From Mesorhizobium sp. B2-8-5 (GTDB taxonomy: Bacteria; Pseudomonadota; Alphaproteobacteria; Rhizobiales; Rhizobiaceae), in contig NZ_CP083951.1 in assembly GCF_006440675.2 (NCBI RefSeq), forward strand, positions 2,141,501 to 2,205,500: a stretch of DNA of 64,000 nucleotides, in the 5' to 3' direction. The notes beneath the pieces were generated by a model. The model worked only from the letters and a program-made list of their open reading frames with translations. It did no database searches and was not told the origin of the DNA. Shown here piece by piece: positions 54,629 to 63,586 of the stretch (the stretch's first letter is position 1; every line of letters begins with the position of its first letter). Position numbers and translations under genes: made by a program.

Positions 54629-55315
54629 ATGTTCCAACCTCTACCGTTGTTTGACGCAGCCAATCCGACTTTCCGGATACTGGCGTCCGATCACAAAGCC
54701 CCGACCATCGAGCCACTGCACACGTCGCCATGGGTAGCTATGTCCGCGATGCAGAAGGGTATCCGCCGGGGTGATGTCGATCTTGCCACCCGCGCCGCTG
54801 CTGCCCTCTTGAAGGCCGATCCGGCGAAGCTATGGCGGCGTATGGCGGGCATCGCCTTCGAGGATGTGGGTCTGGCGTCGGTCGAGACGGTCAGATTGGT
54901 CGTGGCAGCCACGGCAGGCAAGACCTTCCGTCAGCGGTTTGGCGGGGAATGGGTTGTGGCATCGCTGCTGGTCGAGCGCCTCTGTGCTACCCCGAAATGC
55001 AGGGCGAGTGATGACCTGTTTCTCTCGGTAAGTTACAATCATGAGCTTGCCGAGTTACGGGCCTCTCTGGCAGGCGAAGACCTTCCCGAGCACCTTTGCC
55101 GCATCAAGGAGCGTGGAGCGCTTCTGGGAGCATCCCTCGCGGCGCTAAACGCCTCTGGCGTCAGGTGGGAGGGGCACGTCACGGGCAAGGTAACCGACGC
55201 CAAGGAGCGCAAGGCTTTGGGAGCCTCGGTGTTGTTAACGATGGTAGCGGGAGAGCGCTACCGCCTTTCCCCCCACTCATCCAGCTGCCAGTTCCGGCTT
55301 CGCTGCAATGGGTGA
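54629..55315 (+). CDS. stand-alone protein resembling the C-terminal domain of RarA/MgsA
   Basis: The 228-residue protein has a segment (VAMSAMQKGIRRGDVDLATR, about 30-50, then LWRRMAGIAFEDVGLAS) resembling the tetramerisation C-terminal region of RarA/MgsA AAA+ ATPases (AMQKSIRG.D, ...IASEDIGLAD). The AAA+ ATPase domain itself is absent. Ala/Leu-rich helices follow. The last about 15 residues (RLSPHSSSCQFRLRCNG) look unlike the rest; a run of C near 55270 could hide a frameshift. Start at 54629, preceded by the leader repeat. The family assignment is by remembered motif and is tentative. Confidence 0.55.
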   Translation: MFQPLPLFDAANPTFRILASDHKAPTIEPLHTSPWVAMSAMQKGIRRGDVDLATRAAAALLKADPAKLWRRMAGIAFEDVGLASVETVRLVVAATAGKTFRQRFGGEWVVASLLVERLCATPKCRASDDLFLSVSYNHELAELRASLAGEDLPEHLCRIKERGALLGASLAALNASGVRWEGHVTGKVTDAKERKALGASVLLTMVAGERYRLSPHSSSCQFRLRCNG

Positions 55316-55913
55316 GTTGAGGCTATCGTATTTGGCTTTTAGATGCCATCAGCATCCAGAAATTGGCTTCGCGACGCACGATTCCGCGGCATTTCTCACC
55401 CGATTTCATTTGGTATCGATCACATGGAAACCAGTATCGCTGGAACCGGACTGGTCGTCATCATATGGCGCCCTTCGCCGGGGGCTGTCGGTCCCGCATC
55501 CCGCCTTACGGCGGCGCTATGCTGATGCTCCTTCGGCCGCCCCTGTTGAACCGGTCTCAGGCCATGAACCTGCTCCAGCACCGAACTGACTTATTTGCGC
55601 TTATGGACATTTCGGTGCCTCCACTTTGTACGCCCTTTTCACATTGGTCAGGAGAGCAGTGGACTCTCCTGAAGGAGAGTCTGAGAAGGGCCGGCTTTTC
55701 AGCGACCGGTTGATAACGGAACGAGAGGAGCAAAGCCCTTGCTCTCCTGCCGAAGGATCGCACCTACGGCGTGTGATCGTCAGCGGCCCGTCGGGAGCGA
55801 GCGCCGATTTTGGGCCCGACTCGAGGCGTATGCGCACGGGTGAAGCCTTCCGGCTCCCGTTTGGTTACGCCCGTGACAAATTGGGTGGCTGCGAAATATC
55901 CGATAGGGGCTCA
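55316..55913. other. spacer without a recognised gene
   Basis: About 600 bases with only short, family-less open frames. Short inverted repeats such as GGAGAG/CTCTCC near 55650-55670 are present but weak. It may contain decayed coding sequence; I see nothing I can name. Confidence 0.4.
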
Positions 55914-56738
55914 TTATCGTCCAGGTGCCTCTCCGACCGTGTCGCAATCGACAAGCGGTCCTAAGTGAACCTTATAAGCTGCAACGTGCGCGCTTGCAGG
56001 CAAGCCGGCAATTTCATTCACGAGCTTGCTTCGGATCGCGTTTGCAAAGTCGGCTGTGCTCGCGACGGTGACAATGAACGTCCCGGAACCGCCAATAACA
56101 CAGCTCTCATAATAGAACTCAACAAAGCCCGGCCCAAAGCTATCCAGCGTGTCGTGTGCGTGCAGCGAGATCACCAGTCCATTGATGGTCACGCCGTCGG
56201 CTATGAGCGCGTCGTGCACCGGTTGCAGAGGTAGACCGGCATTGTTGGGCCCGTCTCCAGAAACATCGATGACTTGGCGATCGCCTGCGGGCCCACCCGC
56301 CAGCAGCTTGCCCGCCAACAGAAGCGCCCCCGAGATTGATGTGCCGAGCCCTCTGACGATTGGTTGGGCCCGCAGCGCCTGGGCGAAGGCGGCGGCATCT
56401 TCGGGCCCTTCTAGAATAGTCCATGGAATGCGCACGCTCTGGTGGTTCGGGCCTGCCCATTCGACATAGGTTATGCCAATTCTGCCGCGCCGGCCGGATT
56501 TGATTGACTGCCAAACTTTGGCATCCTGGAACGCTTCGATATAGCCTTGCCGCTGCAGCCGTTGTTCCGCCTCGCTCATTGAAGAAGATACGTCGACGCT
56601 CAGAACCAGTTCGAGATCCACCGAGGCAACCGGCTCCGCCGCGGCCGACATCGACATTGTTAAGCTTACCGCGACAGCGAACAGTCGGCCTCGTGCCTGT
56701 CCTGTTTGTGCAGCGCGGCGTGGAACGAAGCACATCAT
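55914..56738 (-). CDS. DUF1194 von Willebrand A-like secreted protein
   Basis: The 274-residue protein has an N-terminal signal peptide (hydrophobic LFAVAVSLTMSMSAAA, cleavage likely after AEP or AAA). A von Willebrand factor A-like domain carries a MIDAS metal motif DxSxS at D49, S51 and S53 (VDVSSSMSEAEQ). The later VIDVSGDGPNN supplies a further metal-site Asp. DUF1194 proteins are common in Rhizobiales and of unknown function, probably periplasmic. Gene stands alone; start ATG-ATG at 56738. Confidence 0.85.
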   Translation of the reverse strand: MMCFVPRRAAQTGQARGRLFAVAVSLTMSMSAAAEPVASVDLELVLSVDVSSSMSEAEQRLQRQGYIEAFQDAKVWQSIKSGRRGRIGITYVEWAGPNHQSVRIPWTILEGPEDAAAFAQALRAQPIVRGLGTSISGALLLAGKLLAGGPAGDRQVIDVSGDGPNNAGLPLQPVHDALIADGVTINGLVISLHAHDTLDSFGPGFVEFYYESCVIGGSGTFIVTVASTADFANAIRSKLVNEIAGLPASAHVAAYKVHLGPLVDCDTVGEAPGR

Positions 56739-57157
56739 CTCAGCGCGTCAACTCGATGGTCGATCGGAAGATGCTGCCGGCGACTTCGTCTGCCATCACC
56801 CGTTTGGGTGTATGGGTGAATATTAGGACTGCGCTTCTGCTATAATGTCGGCCGAATCCAGCGCCAACGTGCTGAGATTTCTGCCTGTCCAACCGCGGAG
56901 ATGGTGGATGCCTGAGCAGGCAATGAAAGTTTGTTACGACGCCCTTGGCACCGGCACGCGAAGGGCGGTCGCCGAAGATTGTCTCTTTACGAAAGATTCA
57001 AAGCTACCTACTGCCCGGCCAGGATGGCCAGGCGTACCTATCGTCGCTCTTCGTTACGTCCCGCAAGCGGCGTAGATTGACTTGCTGTACTGAATTTCAC
57101 CCATCTGTGATATCGTCGCGCGTGAGTGGTAACTCGTCCAAATGAAGGTGGGTTCGA
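56739..57157. other. divergent spacer between DUF1194 and LuxR genes
   Basis: About 420 bases that should contain the promoters of the two divergent genes. A 76-residue frame at 56845-57075 is open but has no ribosome-binding site or recognisable family. I see no other element. Confidence 0.4.
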
Positions 57158-58285
57158 ATGGCTGCCGACGCAATCGCACTTGCCATCGAGGCTTGCTACG
57201 ACGCCGCTTTCGAATTTGAGCGGTGGCCGGGAGCACTGCAAGGACTTGCGGATTCACTGGGCGCGAGTAGCTGCGCTCTCCGCACCTGCGAACAAGCGCA
57301 CCCTTTTGCGGCCGATCAGCGTAATAAAGTCGGCCGCGTGCCGGACTCGACGGAACATGCTCAATTTTCGGCTCTTTGGCACGAGCGGATCGGAGACGCT
57401 CCGAGTCCACATCTTGAGAGGCCGCAGCTGCTGGCGAAACCCCCGGTCAGTTTCACCGTCGAGGACGAAATCACAACTCCGGAGGAACGGAAGGTTCTGC
57501 CTTATTATCGAGAGATCGCCCGTCCTGGACACCGAGAATGGTGGGCCTCCGTCGGCACAGTGGTGAACAACCGCAAATGGTGTGTGTCGCTGTACCGCGA
57601 TGCTCATATCGGACCGTTCTACCCGAGCGAAGCTGACCATTTCCTGAGGGTGGCGCCGGACTTGAGCCGGGTCATCAGTGCAGCAGAGAAGTTCGGGGAA
57701 TTGTCTGTCGGTCCGAGCCTAGTTACTCTTGATCGGCTCAATTGTGGCGCAGTGCTGCTAGACAATCGTGGATGCGTGAGGCGGTTTAACGAACGCGCAG
57801 CGACCCTGTTCGGCTCCGACCTCGTTGTCCGACACGGCCGAATCCGCGCGACCGATCAGCCGAGTGACGCCCGTCTTCAGGGCTTCCTCAGAGCCGCCGT
57901 TTCGGTTGTGTCGGTTCGGTCCAAACCTGTTGTCATTACACGCCAGGGTTCCCCCTGGCTCATAGCGGGGGTGATGCCCCTGACTGCACTAGGGCATGAT
58001 CTGTTCAATGGAGGCGACATTCTGCTGTATTTCACAAATCTTATGACCGAGCCGGTTCTAGATGAGCAATTGCTGAGCCTAACTTTTAAGCTGACAGTAG
58101 CGGAAGCCCGCCTAGCATCGCAATTGGCATCCGGAGAAGGCATTGGCACGGCGAGCGCAAAATTGGGCATTAGCCGGGAGACTGCCCGAACGCAGCTGCG
58201 GGCTGTCTTTGCGAAAACGGGGACGTGCCGGCAGGCCGAACTGGCGGCACTGTTGTCCCGCTTGCGTATACCTTCTCTGCATTAG
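57158..58285 (+). CDS. LuxR-family transcriptional regulator with PAS-like region
   Basis: The 375-residue regulator has a C-terminal helix-turn-helix, LTVAEARLASQLASGEGIGT, then LGISRETARTQLRAVFAKTG, typical of LuxR-type regulators. A PAS-like stretch precedes it near 185-300 (LDRLNCGAVLLDNRGCVRRF). The N-terminal 180 residues are probably a sensor domain of unknown ligand. ATG at 57158 with AAGGTGG upstream. It is convergent with the sulfite-oxidase-like gene; its targets are unknown. Confidence 0.85.
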   Translation: MAADAIALAIEACYDAAFEFERWPGALQGLADSLGASSCALRTCEQAHPFAADQRNKVGRVPDSTEHAQFSALWHERIGDAPSPHLERPQLLAKPPVSFTVEDEITTPEERKVLPYYREIARPGHREWWASVGTVVNNRKWCVSLYRDAHIGPFYPSEADHFLRVAPDLSRVISAAEKFGELSVGPSLVTLDRLNCGAVLLDNRGCVRRFNERAATLFGSDLVVRHGRIRATDQPSDARLQGFLRAAVSVVSVRSKPVVITRQGSPWLIAGVMPLTALGHDLFNGGDILLYFTNLMTEPVLDEQLLSLTFKLTVAEARLASQLASGEGIGTASAKLGISRETARTQLRAVFAKTGTCRQAELAALLSRLRIPSLH

Positions 58286-58518
58286 ACGGCCGCTGTCCCA
58301 GTTCAGTTTGGCCACAATGTTAGAGAGAGGCGATCCAGGGTCGGCCTTTGGTCATAATGAGCCTACCTATCCGCTACATGCAGTGCAGCTTTGCGCGTCT
58401 AAGCGGAAGTCATCCCGCACGCGCGAATACGCTTGCTTGACAGTGACGAAACGACCCCATGTTCCGCATGAGCTCAAATCGATTTCCCTGAGGTGGGTAC
58501 GGCCGACTGGTAGACTTC

Positions 58519-59685
58519 TCAAACAATGCCGATCCGACGCGTGACCTGGCCGTTGCTTTCCCAGTATGTATGTTTCCTGGTAATCCATGGATCATCCATG
58601 GCAGGCTGGATTTGTCCCGCCATATCAGTGGCACGCGAGGTGACCGTGTGCTCGCCCTTTGCTGGGTCTTTCCAGTCGAGGTACCACACCTTCCAGGCGA
58701 ATTCAGCTTCTTCACCATGGTCTATCGTCGCTTCAAGCCATGGGCCGTTATCAACCTTCACTTCGACCTTGGCGATTGGGGCCCCCCAGGCTGCGCCGCT
58801 GATCCGGTATCCGGCATCGCTACGCGTCACTCTGGCAGGCGCCGACTTCAGCAATGCACGGCCGACCGAGGTCTCGGCCCACACCGTCTCGCCATTGTGC
58901 TCTTCCTCTCGGATGGTGACGTAGTCTCGCGCCATCAATTGACTCATGAAGCGCTTGTTGCGTATCTCAATGAGCTTAAGCCACTTGACGTTGGCGATGC
59001 CATACCATCCAGGGGCGATGAGCCGCACCGGGGAACCGTTGGGTGGCGGCAGCGCGGCTCCATTCATCTCGTAGCAGAGGATGTTGTTGGGGCTCATCGC
59101 ATCGGCGAGCGACATGCTGCGGGCGAAATTCTGATGCATCTTGACGTCGCGGTTATTGTCCTTGAGAGCGATGTCACCGACGTCAGTGCCCCAGAAAACA
59201 ACTTCGATGCCGTTTTCGTTGACCCCTGCCTCCTCAAGTATGGCGGCGAGCGGCGTGCCGGCCCAGCGGGCGTTGCCAATGCCGCCGGTAAAGAATGGAA
59301 AACCATGATTGCCCGAACATTCCACCGTGAAAGCCACTTCTTGGCGCGGCCGCGACTTGATGTCGGCGAGCGACAGGCTCAGAGGCTTCTTCACCAAGCC
59401 ATCAATTTCCAGCTTCCAGGCATTCACATCGATGCTTGGCCGATCAAAATGAGCGATGCTGAAGAACTTGTCATTAGGCGTCACCCATGAATCCATATCC
59501 TCCCAGACAAGCTGGCTCTGGATGACCGCGGGAACAGGATTGGGCTGCGGCTGGTCCAGCCACGGGATCACGGTCTCACCCGCCCGGCTTGGAAAGGCTT
59601 GGGCAAACTGTGAATTGAAGACCGCCAGTGCGGCAACGGCCGCGCTGCCTTGAACGATGAATTCGCGGCGTGCAAGATGATGCAT
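58519..59685 (-). CDS. Tat-exported molybdopterin sulfite-oxidase-family enzyme (SorT/SoxC-like)
   Basis: This 388-residue molybdoenzyme has a twin-arginine signal (ARREFIVQGSAAVAALAVF, R6-R7), so it is folded and cofactor-loaded before export. The sulfite-oxidase domain has the molybdenum-ligating Cys C123 in FTVECSGNHGFPF. A C-terminal Mo-co dimerisation domain (about 270-388) includes ISGAAWGAPIAKVEVKVDNG. No heme domain is present, so it needs a separate cytochrome or another electron acceptor. The ATG at 59683-59685 has a strong GGAGGAGGAA site. No cytochrome gene is adjacent, unlike in S. meliloti SorT as I recall it. Confidence 0.87.
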   Translation of the reverse strand: MHHLARREFIVQGSAAVAALAVFNSQFAQAFPSRAGETVIPWLDQPQPNPVPAVIQSQLVWEDMDSWVTPNDKFFSIAHFDRPSIDVNAWKLEIDGLVKKPLSLSLADIKSRPRQEVAFTVECSGNHGFPFFTGGIGNARWAGTPLAAILEEAGVNENGIEVVFWGTDVGDIALKDNNRDVKMHQNFARSMSLADAMSPNNILCYEMNGAALPPPNGSPVRLIAPGWYGIANVKWLKLIEIRNKRFMSQLMARDYVTIREEEHNGETVWAETSVGRALLKSAPARVTRSDAGYRISGAAWGAPIAKVEVKVDNGPWLEATIDHGEEAEFAWKVWYLDWKDPAKGEHTVTSRATDMAGQIQPAMDDPWITRKHTYWESNGQVTRRIGIV

Positions 59686-60416
59686 AATGGTTCCTCCTCC
59701 AGTGTGAAAAGCTGTTTTCTCCTCCAGGCATAAAAGTGACAGCGGCCCGAATCGCACGAGGGGATGCCGGCCGAGGCGGGCAAATCTTGAGAGCGCTCGG
59801 ATCTGGCGAGTAGAAGCGCGCCGTGTTTAGGCGGATTCTCCCGCTCTCAGTCGCAGGCTCTATCAGGTCCCAGCCAGCGATGCGCAAATGTACGCCTTAT
59901 GTGCGTTCGTGGCGAGGGCAAACGTAAGGATCCCCTAATTAAGAAACGATTGATACAATCAAGAAGGGTCTGTCCGCCGATTGCGTCCATCCTGTTCGGC
60001 GAGATCAGCGCTTGTTAGGTTGTTGCACCAGCTATTCTGGAGAGCCTCCTGGTTAATCACCCATCTCGTAGCTGCCACTAGCTCCTGCGCCGCAGTTCAA
60101 CGCAATATACGCCACCGGCCGACAGGCTCGCACAGGTCGAAAGCGGAATGGCGGCTTCTGGCTAGTTCGCTCCAGAGCCGGATCGTCGGCTTCCGCGAAC
60201 CAACCCGCCGGACCGCAACGCGCCCTCATCTCGGACGCTCGGCAAACTTTACCTTCGCTCGAAAGCGGACGGTCTGCCGAAGGTAAGATGAGTGCATGCT
60301 CGACGATGGGCCTGATCCAGCAATGACCCCGATGTTATGTCGATGATCATCGCCGCCGTCTTCCTACTGCTCACATACACCGAAATGCGGAGATGAGTTC
60401 TCGGACCGACTGGATC
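59686..60416. other. long spacer between the sulfite-oxidase-like gene and the winged-helix/TPR gene
   Basis: About 730 bases. It should contain the promoter of the sulfite-oxidase-like gene at its left end. Open frames in it are short and Arg/Pro-rich, and none resembles a known family. I see no RNA gene or clear repeat in it. Confidence 0.45.
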
Positions 60417-61910
60417 CTATAAAAAGCCGGCCTTTTTGAAGCCGGAGAGGAAGAGCTCGAAGGATGACGGGTCTGCGAAGGGAAGGTGGGCAAGGTAGCC
60501 GAGCGAGAGGTCCGGTTGCCGACTCAGTGTAGCCTTGACTGCGACATGCGCGTTTTCCATCTCGCCAAGATGTGCGTAGGCCGCCGCAAGAAAGGCATGG
60601 ATGAAGAACTGGTCGCCGGCCTTCCGATAAGCGTCGATGGCCTCGGCATATCGGCCGAGCAGGAAGAGCGCGCTGCCCTTCACCTCCCAGAACCAGACCG
60701 GGGGCAACGGGTCGAGCAGTATGGCCCTTTCGAGGACCGCCAAGGACTGCTGAGGCTGGCCGCCGTAGTTGAGCCAGCTTGCATAGTCTCCGGCAATGTT
60801 GACGTCGTGCGGATTGAGCGTACGAGCCTGCTGGAAATGCAGTCCGGCATCCCCATGCAGGCGCATATGTACGAGCACGAGACCCATGCTCTGGTTGCAT
60901 ATGCCGTCATTCCGGTCGAGCAGGAGCGCCGTGCGCGCAGACTGCAAGGCACTTTGCAGCGTACGAGGATCGCGGTCGTACCAGAATCGCGCAACCAGGC
61001 ACTGCGCCAGATAGGCATGACCTTGAGCAAAAGCCGGATCGAGTTCGGCGCTCCGGGCGAACATGGATTCGCCCTTGTCCATTTCATACTGATGGTAGTG
61101 CGCGCGACCCTGCAAGTAGTAGTCGTAGGCGGCCCAATCGGCCGGCGGGGTTCGCCGCGAGCGGCTAGTCGCATCTGCCTCGGCAGCGCCTTGGACGGTT
61201 GAAGCCACGAGGGCCGCCACCTCCTCCTGAACCGAAAAGATGTCCTCAAGCGCCTTGTCGTAGCGTTGAGCCCATAAATGGAAGCCGCTGGCGCCGTCGA
61301 TCAGTTGCGCTGTGATCCGGATGCGGTCCCCGAGCCGTCGCACGCTGCCCTCGACGAGGTAGCGCGCGCCGAGTTGCCGGTGGACTTCCGCGGGATCCGG
61401 CGCTGGTCCACAAAACTGAAAAGCTGAATTGCGGGCGATCACCACGAGCGACCGGTATCGCGCCAGTTCGGTGATGATATCTTCGGTGATGCCGTCGCTC
61501 AGATATTGTTGGTCCTCATCGCCGCTCAAATTGGCAAAGGGCAGCACGGCGATGGCGGGTTTGCCGGACGGCGCGATCGGTCGCTGCACTGAACCTTCCA
61601 CGCGCTCGACAGGAGCGGTGAAGCGGTAGCCGACGCGAGGCACGGTGGCGATCCAGTCGCCACCTTGGTCGGTAGGGCCGAGCGCCTTCCTCAGGGTCGC
61701 AATCTGGACGGTAAGATTGCTTTCCTCGACCGCCAGGCCCGGCCAGGCGGCTTCCATCAGCTCGGCCTTGGTCAGGATGTCGCCGGGCCGGGCCGCAAGC
61801 GTGGTGAGCAGCGTGATGCCGCGATGCCCGATGGAGATCGGTATCTCTTGCCGCAGGAGCGTCCCCTTCACAGGGTCGAGCACGAACGGACCAAAGGCGA
61901 AGTGATGCAT
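60417..61910 (-). CDS. winged-helix (OmpR/CadC-type) regulator with TolB-like and TPR domains
   Basis: The 497-residue protein has an N-terminal OmpR/PhoB-type winged helix (about 5-98), with ILTKAELMEAAWPGLAVEES and a C-terminal VPRVGYRFTAPV. A TolB-N/FlgO-like segment (about 117-235) shows IAVLPFANLSGDEDQQYLSD, as in adenylate-cyclase-associated proteins. TPR repeats follow (about 260-480). There is no membrane segment or cyclase domain. Proteins of this layout are common and poorly studied in rhizobia. It is divergent from the DUF1127 gene over about 120 bases and may regulate it. Confidence 0.85.
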   Translation of the reverse strand: MHHFAFGPFVLDPVKGTLLRQEIPISIGHRGITLLTTLAARPGDILTKAELMEAAWPGLAVEESNLTVQIATLRKALGPTDQGGDWIATVPRVGYRFTAPVERVEGSVQRPIAPSGKPAIAVLPFANLSGDEDQQYLSDGITEDIITELARYRSLVVIARNSAFQFCGPAPDPAEVHRQLGARYLVEGSVRRLGDRIRITAQLIDGASGFHLWAQRYDKALEDIFSVQEEVAALVASTVQGAAEADATSRSRRTPPADWAAYDYYLQGRAHYHQYEMDKGESMFARSAELDPAFAQGHAYLAQCLVARFWYDRDPRTLQSALQSARTALLLDRNDGICNQSMGLVLVHMRLHGDAGLHFQQARTLNPHDVNIAGDYASWLNYGGQPQQSLAVLERAILLDPLPPVWFWEVKGSALFLLGRYAEAIDAYRKAGDQFFIHAFLAAAYAHLGEMENAHVAVKATLSRQPDLSLGYLAHLPFADPSSFELFLSGFKKAGFL

Positions 61911-62031
61911 CCCGCCATATTAGACGTTTCGGAATTTTTCGAAACAGTTTCGGCCGCGCTTTAGTACGCAGGTCCGCGCATCCGCCAAAGTAGCGTCATC
62001 GATTTAGCAGCACCAAGAAAGGACGAGCCAA

Positions 62032-62280
62032 ATGAGCACGCAACTCTCTCTTACCTCAAGATTCTACCAGTCTTTCTGGAGCGAACAGCGGACGTGGACG
62101 ACTGGACCGGCATCGGTCTTGGCGAGACTCATCGCCCTGCGCGGCCTCTGGCGCGAGCGCATATACTATCGCGAGGAGCTGAAGCGACTGGCGGAAGATG
62201 GGCCTCAAAGGGTCGACGACGTCGGTCTCACCCTGGCTGCCGTCGAGGCGGAACTGCAAAAGCCGTTCTGGGAGGCGTGA
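62032..62280 (+). CDS. DUF1127 small protein
   Basis: The 82-residue basic protein contains a DUF1127-type segment (LARLIALRGLWRERIYYREE, then LKRLAED), rich in Arg and aromatic residues. DUF1127 proteins are small, often stress- or phosphate-linked regulators in Alphaproteobacteria, some binding RNA. AAAGGACGAG precedes the start. It is divergent from the winged-helix/TPR regulator. The longer-than-usual N-terminus (about 30 residues before the motif) is of unknown meaning. Confidence 0.75.
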   Translation: MSTQLSLTSRFYQSFWSEQRTWTTGPASVLARLIALRGLWRERIYYREELKRLAEDGPQRVDDVGLTLAAVEAELQKPFWEA

Positions 62281-62384
62281 CTTGCATTCATAGTTTGAAC
62301 TAGTATCTCCCTGACTGTCGAAGCGCTTGCGGGCTTCAAATTCGGGGTGCCGCACTCGAACTGTAATCATTGCCGCTCAAAATG

Positions 62385-62404
62385 AGCCGCTGAGCAGCGG
62401 CTTT
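62385..62404 (+). terminator. weak terminator-like hairpin after the DUF1127 gene
   Basis: AGCCGCT (62385-62391) pairs with AGCGGCT (62396-62402) around GAGC, followed by only two T and C. The T run is poor, so termination is uncertain. It lies in the 303-base spacer 62281-62583, in which nothing else was recognised. Confidence 0.35.
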
Positions 62405-62583
62405 CGGGGAAGTGCGGGGGGCTTGGGAAGGTCCGGGATGGCGGTCGATAGCGGCCATTTGGCTTGCATAGGCTAACGTCTGCTCCGCTATTATCGTCAC
62501 AGCAGAAGGGCCAGTCCGCACGCGACCCCGCCGCAGTCAGCTCCATCTAGTTACCCCTCCCGCCCAATCAAGGCCGAGTAGAA

Positions 62584-62895
62584 ATGAGATGGGTTACTCA
62601 TCACCATGATGCTGCGGCTCGTGGCCGTGCCGCCTGGAATGCGGGAAAGACCGTCGGAACGAAACGCCCTTTGACGCAGAAACAAATATGGGCAACCCGC
62701 TTCTTCTTGGATCGAGACGGGAGGATTGCGACGCATTCTCTGCGCAGAACACAGGCTGCAATGATCTACAAGGCGACGGGCAATGTGCGTGCCATTCAGA
62801 TCCTGCTCGGGCATACCAAGATCGAGAATACAGTGCGGTATTTGGGCGTCTATATCGAAGACGCTTTGCTCTTAGCAGAACGAACTGGAATCTGA
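62584..62895 (+). pseudogene. tyrosine integrase remnant with internal in-frame deletion
   Basis: The 103-residue frame joins the N-terminal start of a phage-type integrase (AAWNAGKTVGTKRPLTQKQI, about 16-45) directly to its C-terminal catalytic part (THSLRRTQAAMIYKATGNVR, then LLGHTKIENTVRYLGV). H51, R54, H77 and the nucleophile Y86 remain. The middle of about 100-120 residues, including the first catalytic Arg and the core-binding link, is missing at about residue 48. A recombinase this short should be inactive. It signals that mobile DNA once entered this region. Confidence 0.8.
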
Positions 62896-63586
62896 TGCCG
62901 TAGGGGGGCATCCGTGTACGCGGATGACCTCTTCGCTCGACGGCATTGTTGTGCTGCGAGTTCGGGCTGGGGAAACGGGCTGCCAGGTTTCGTAATGTCT
63001 TCGCGATCCTGACGGACTTGGCCATAGTCGTGTCAGGTGTGGTCAAGAGCTACGAAGTCAACGCATAGCAGTAATAAAAGAACAGAGATGTTTGGGCCAA
63101 ATGAATGAAAACTCTGATCCAGAACATTGATTGTGGCGGCTTCTAGATGGTCTATTTCTTGGTAAAAGGCCGCGAATTCCAATTTTATTGAGTGTTTTCG
63201 CTATCATTAGGTATATGAATATCAACCATTAAAAGGGTTGGATTGACAAAATCCACACCATAGCTGGTTGTCAGCAGTACTGACTTGAATTCGTATCACG
63301 GTGGCATGGGATGGTGGGCGGGGAACCGGACGACGTGCGGGTGAAATCTGCCGGCACCGAGTGGGTAGTCCGCGCCGTCGAAAAGGGGACCGCAACCATT
63401 CACCTATTCATCAACAAATTCAGAGACTAGTCTTCATTTTAGTTTATCGAACTTTCTCATATGGTCTGTATCCCAAAATATTTGCCCTGCGCGTCTCCCG
63501 CCACCATACCCCCCTCCCTTGTGAACATCACGCAGCAACGTGGCCGAGCAGTCGGCCTCGACTTTACGAATGGTCGAGCCGATTAG
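62896..63586. other. AT-rich spacer with no firm gene
   Basis: About 690 bases after the integrase remnant, visibly A/T-rich in places (63080-63300). The only coding candidate is the 39-codon frame at 63311-63430. No tRNA or inverted-repeat IS end was found by eye. Confidence 0.45.
63311..63430 (+). CDS. possible very small protein or gene remnant
   Basis: The 39-residue frame starts MVGGEPDDVRVKSAGTEWVV and ends in TIHLFINKFRD. Its composition looks like genuine protein, and the GTEWVVRAVEKGTATIHLF stretch recalls DUF2188-like small proteins, but the similarity is weak. No strong ribosome-binding site; it may be the broken end of a gene. Confidence 0.25.
   Translation: MVGGEPDDVRVKSAGTEWVVRAVEKGTATIHLFINKFRD

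Noticed and set aside
55308..55964. Several short plus-strand frames near 55.3-55.9 kb
   Set aside because: Overlapping frames with no shared family signal, no ribosome-binding sites, and no consistent codon pattern.
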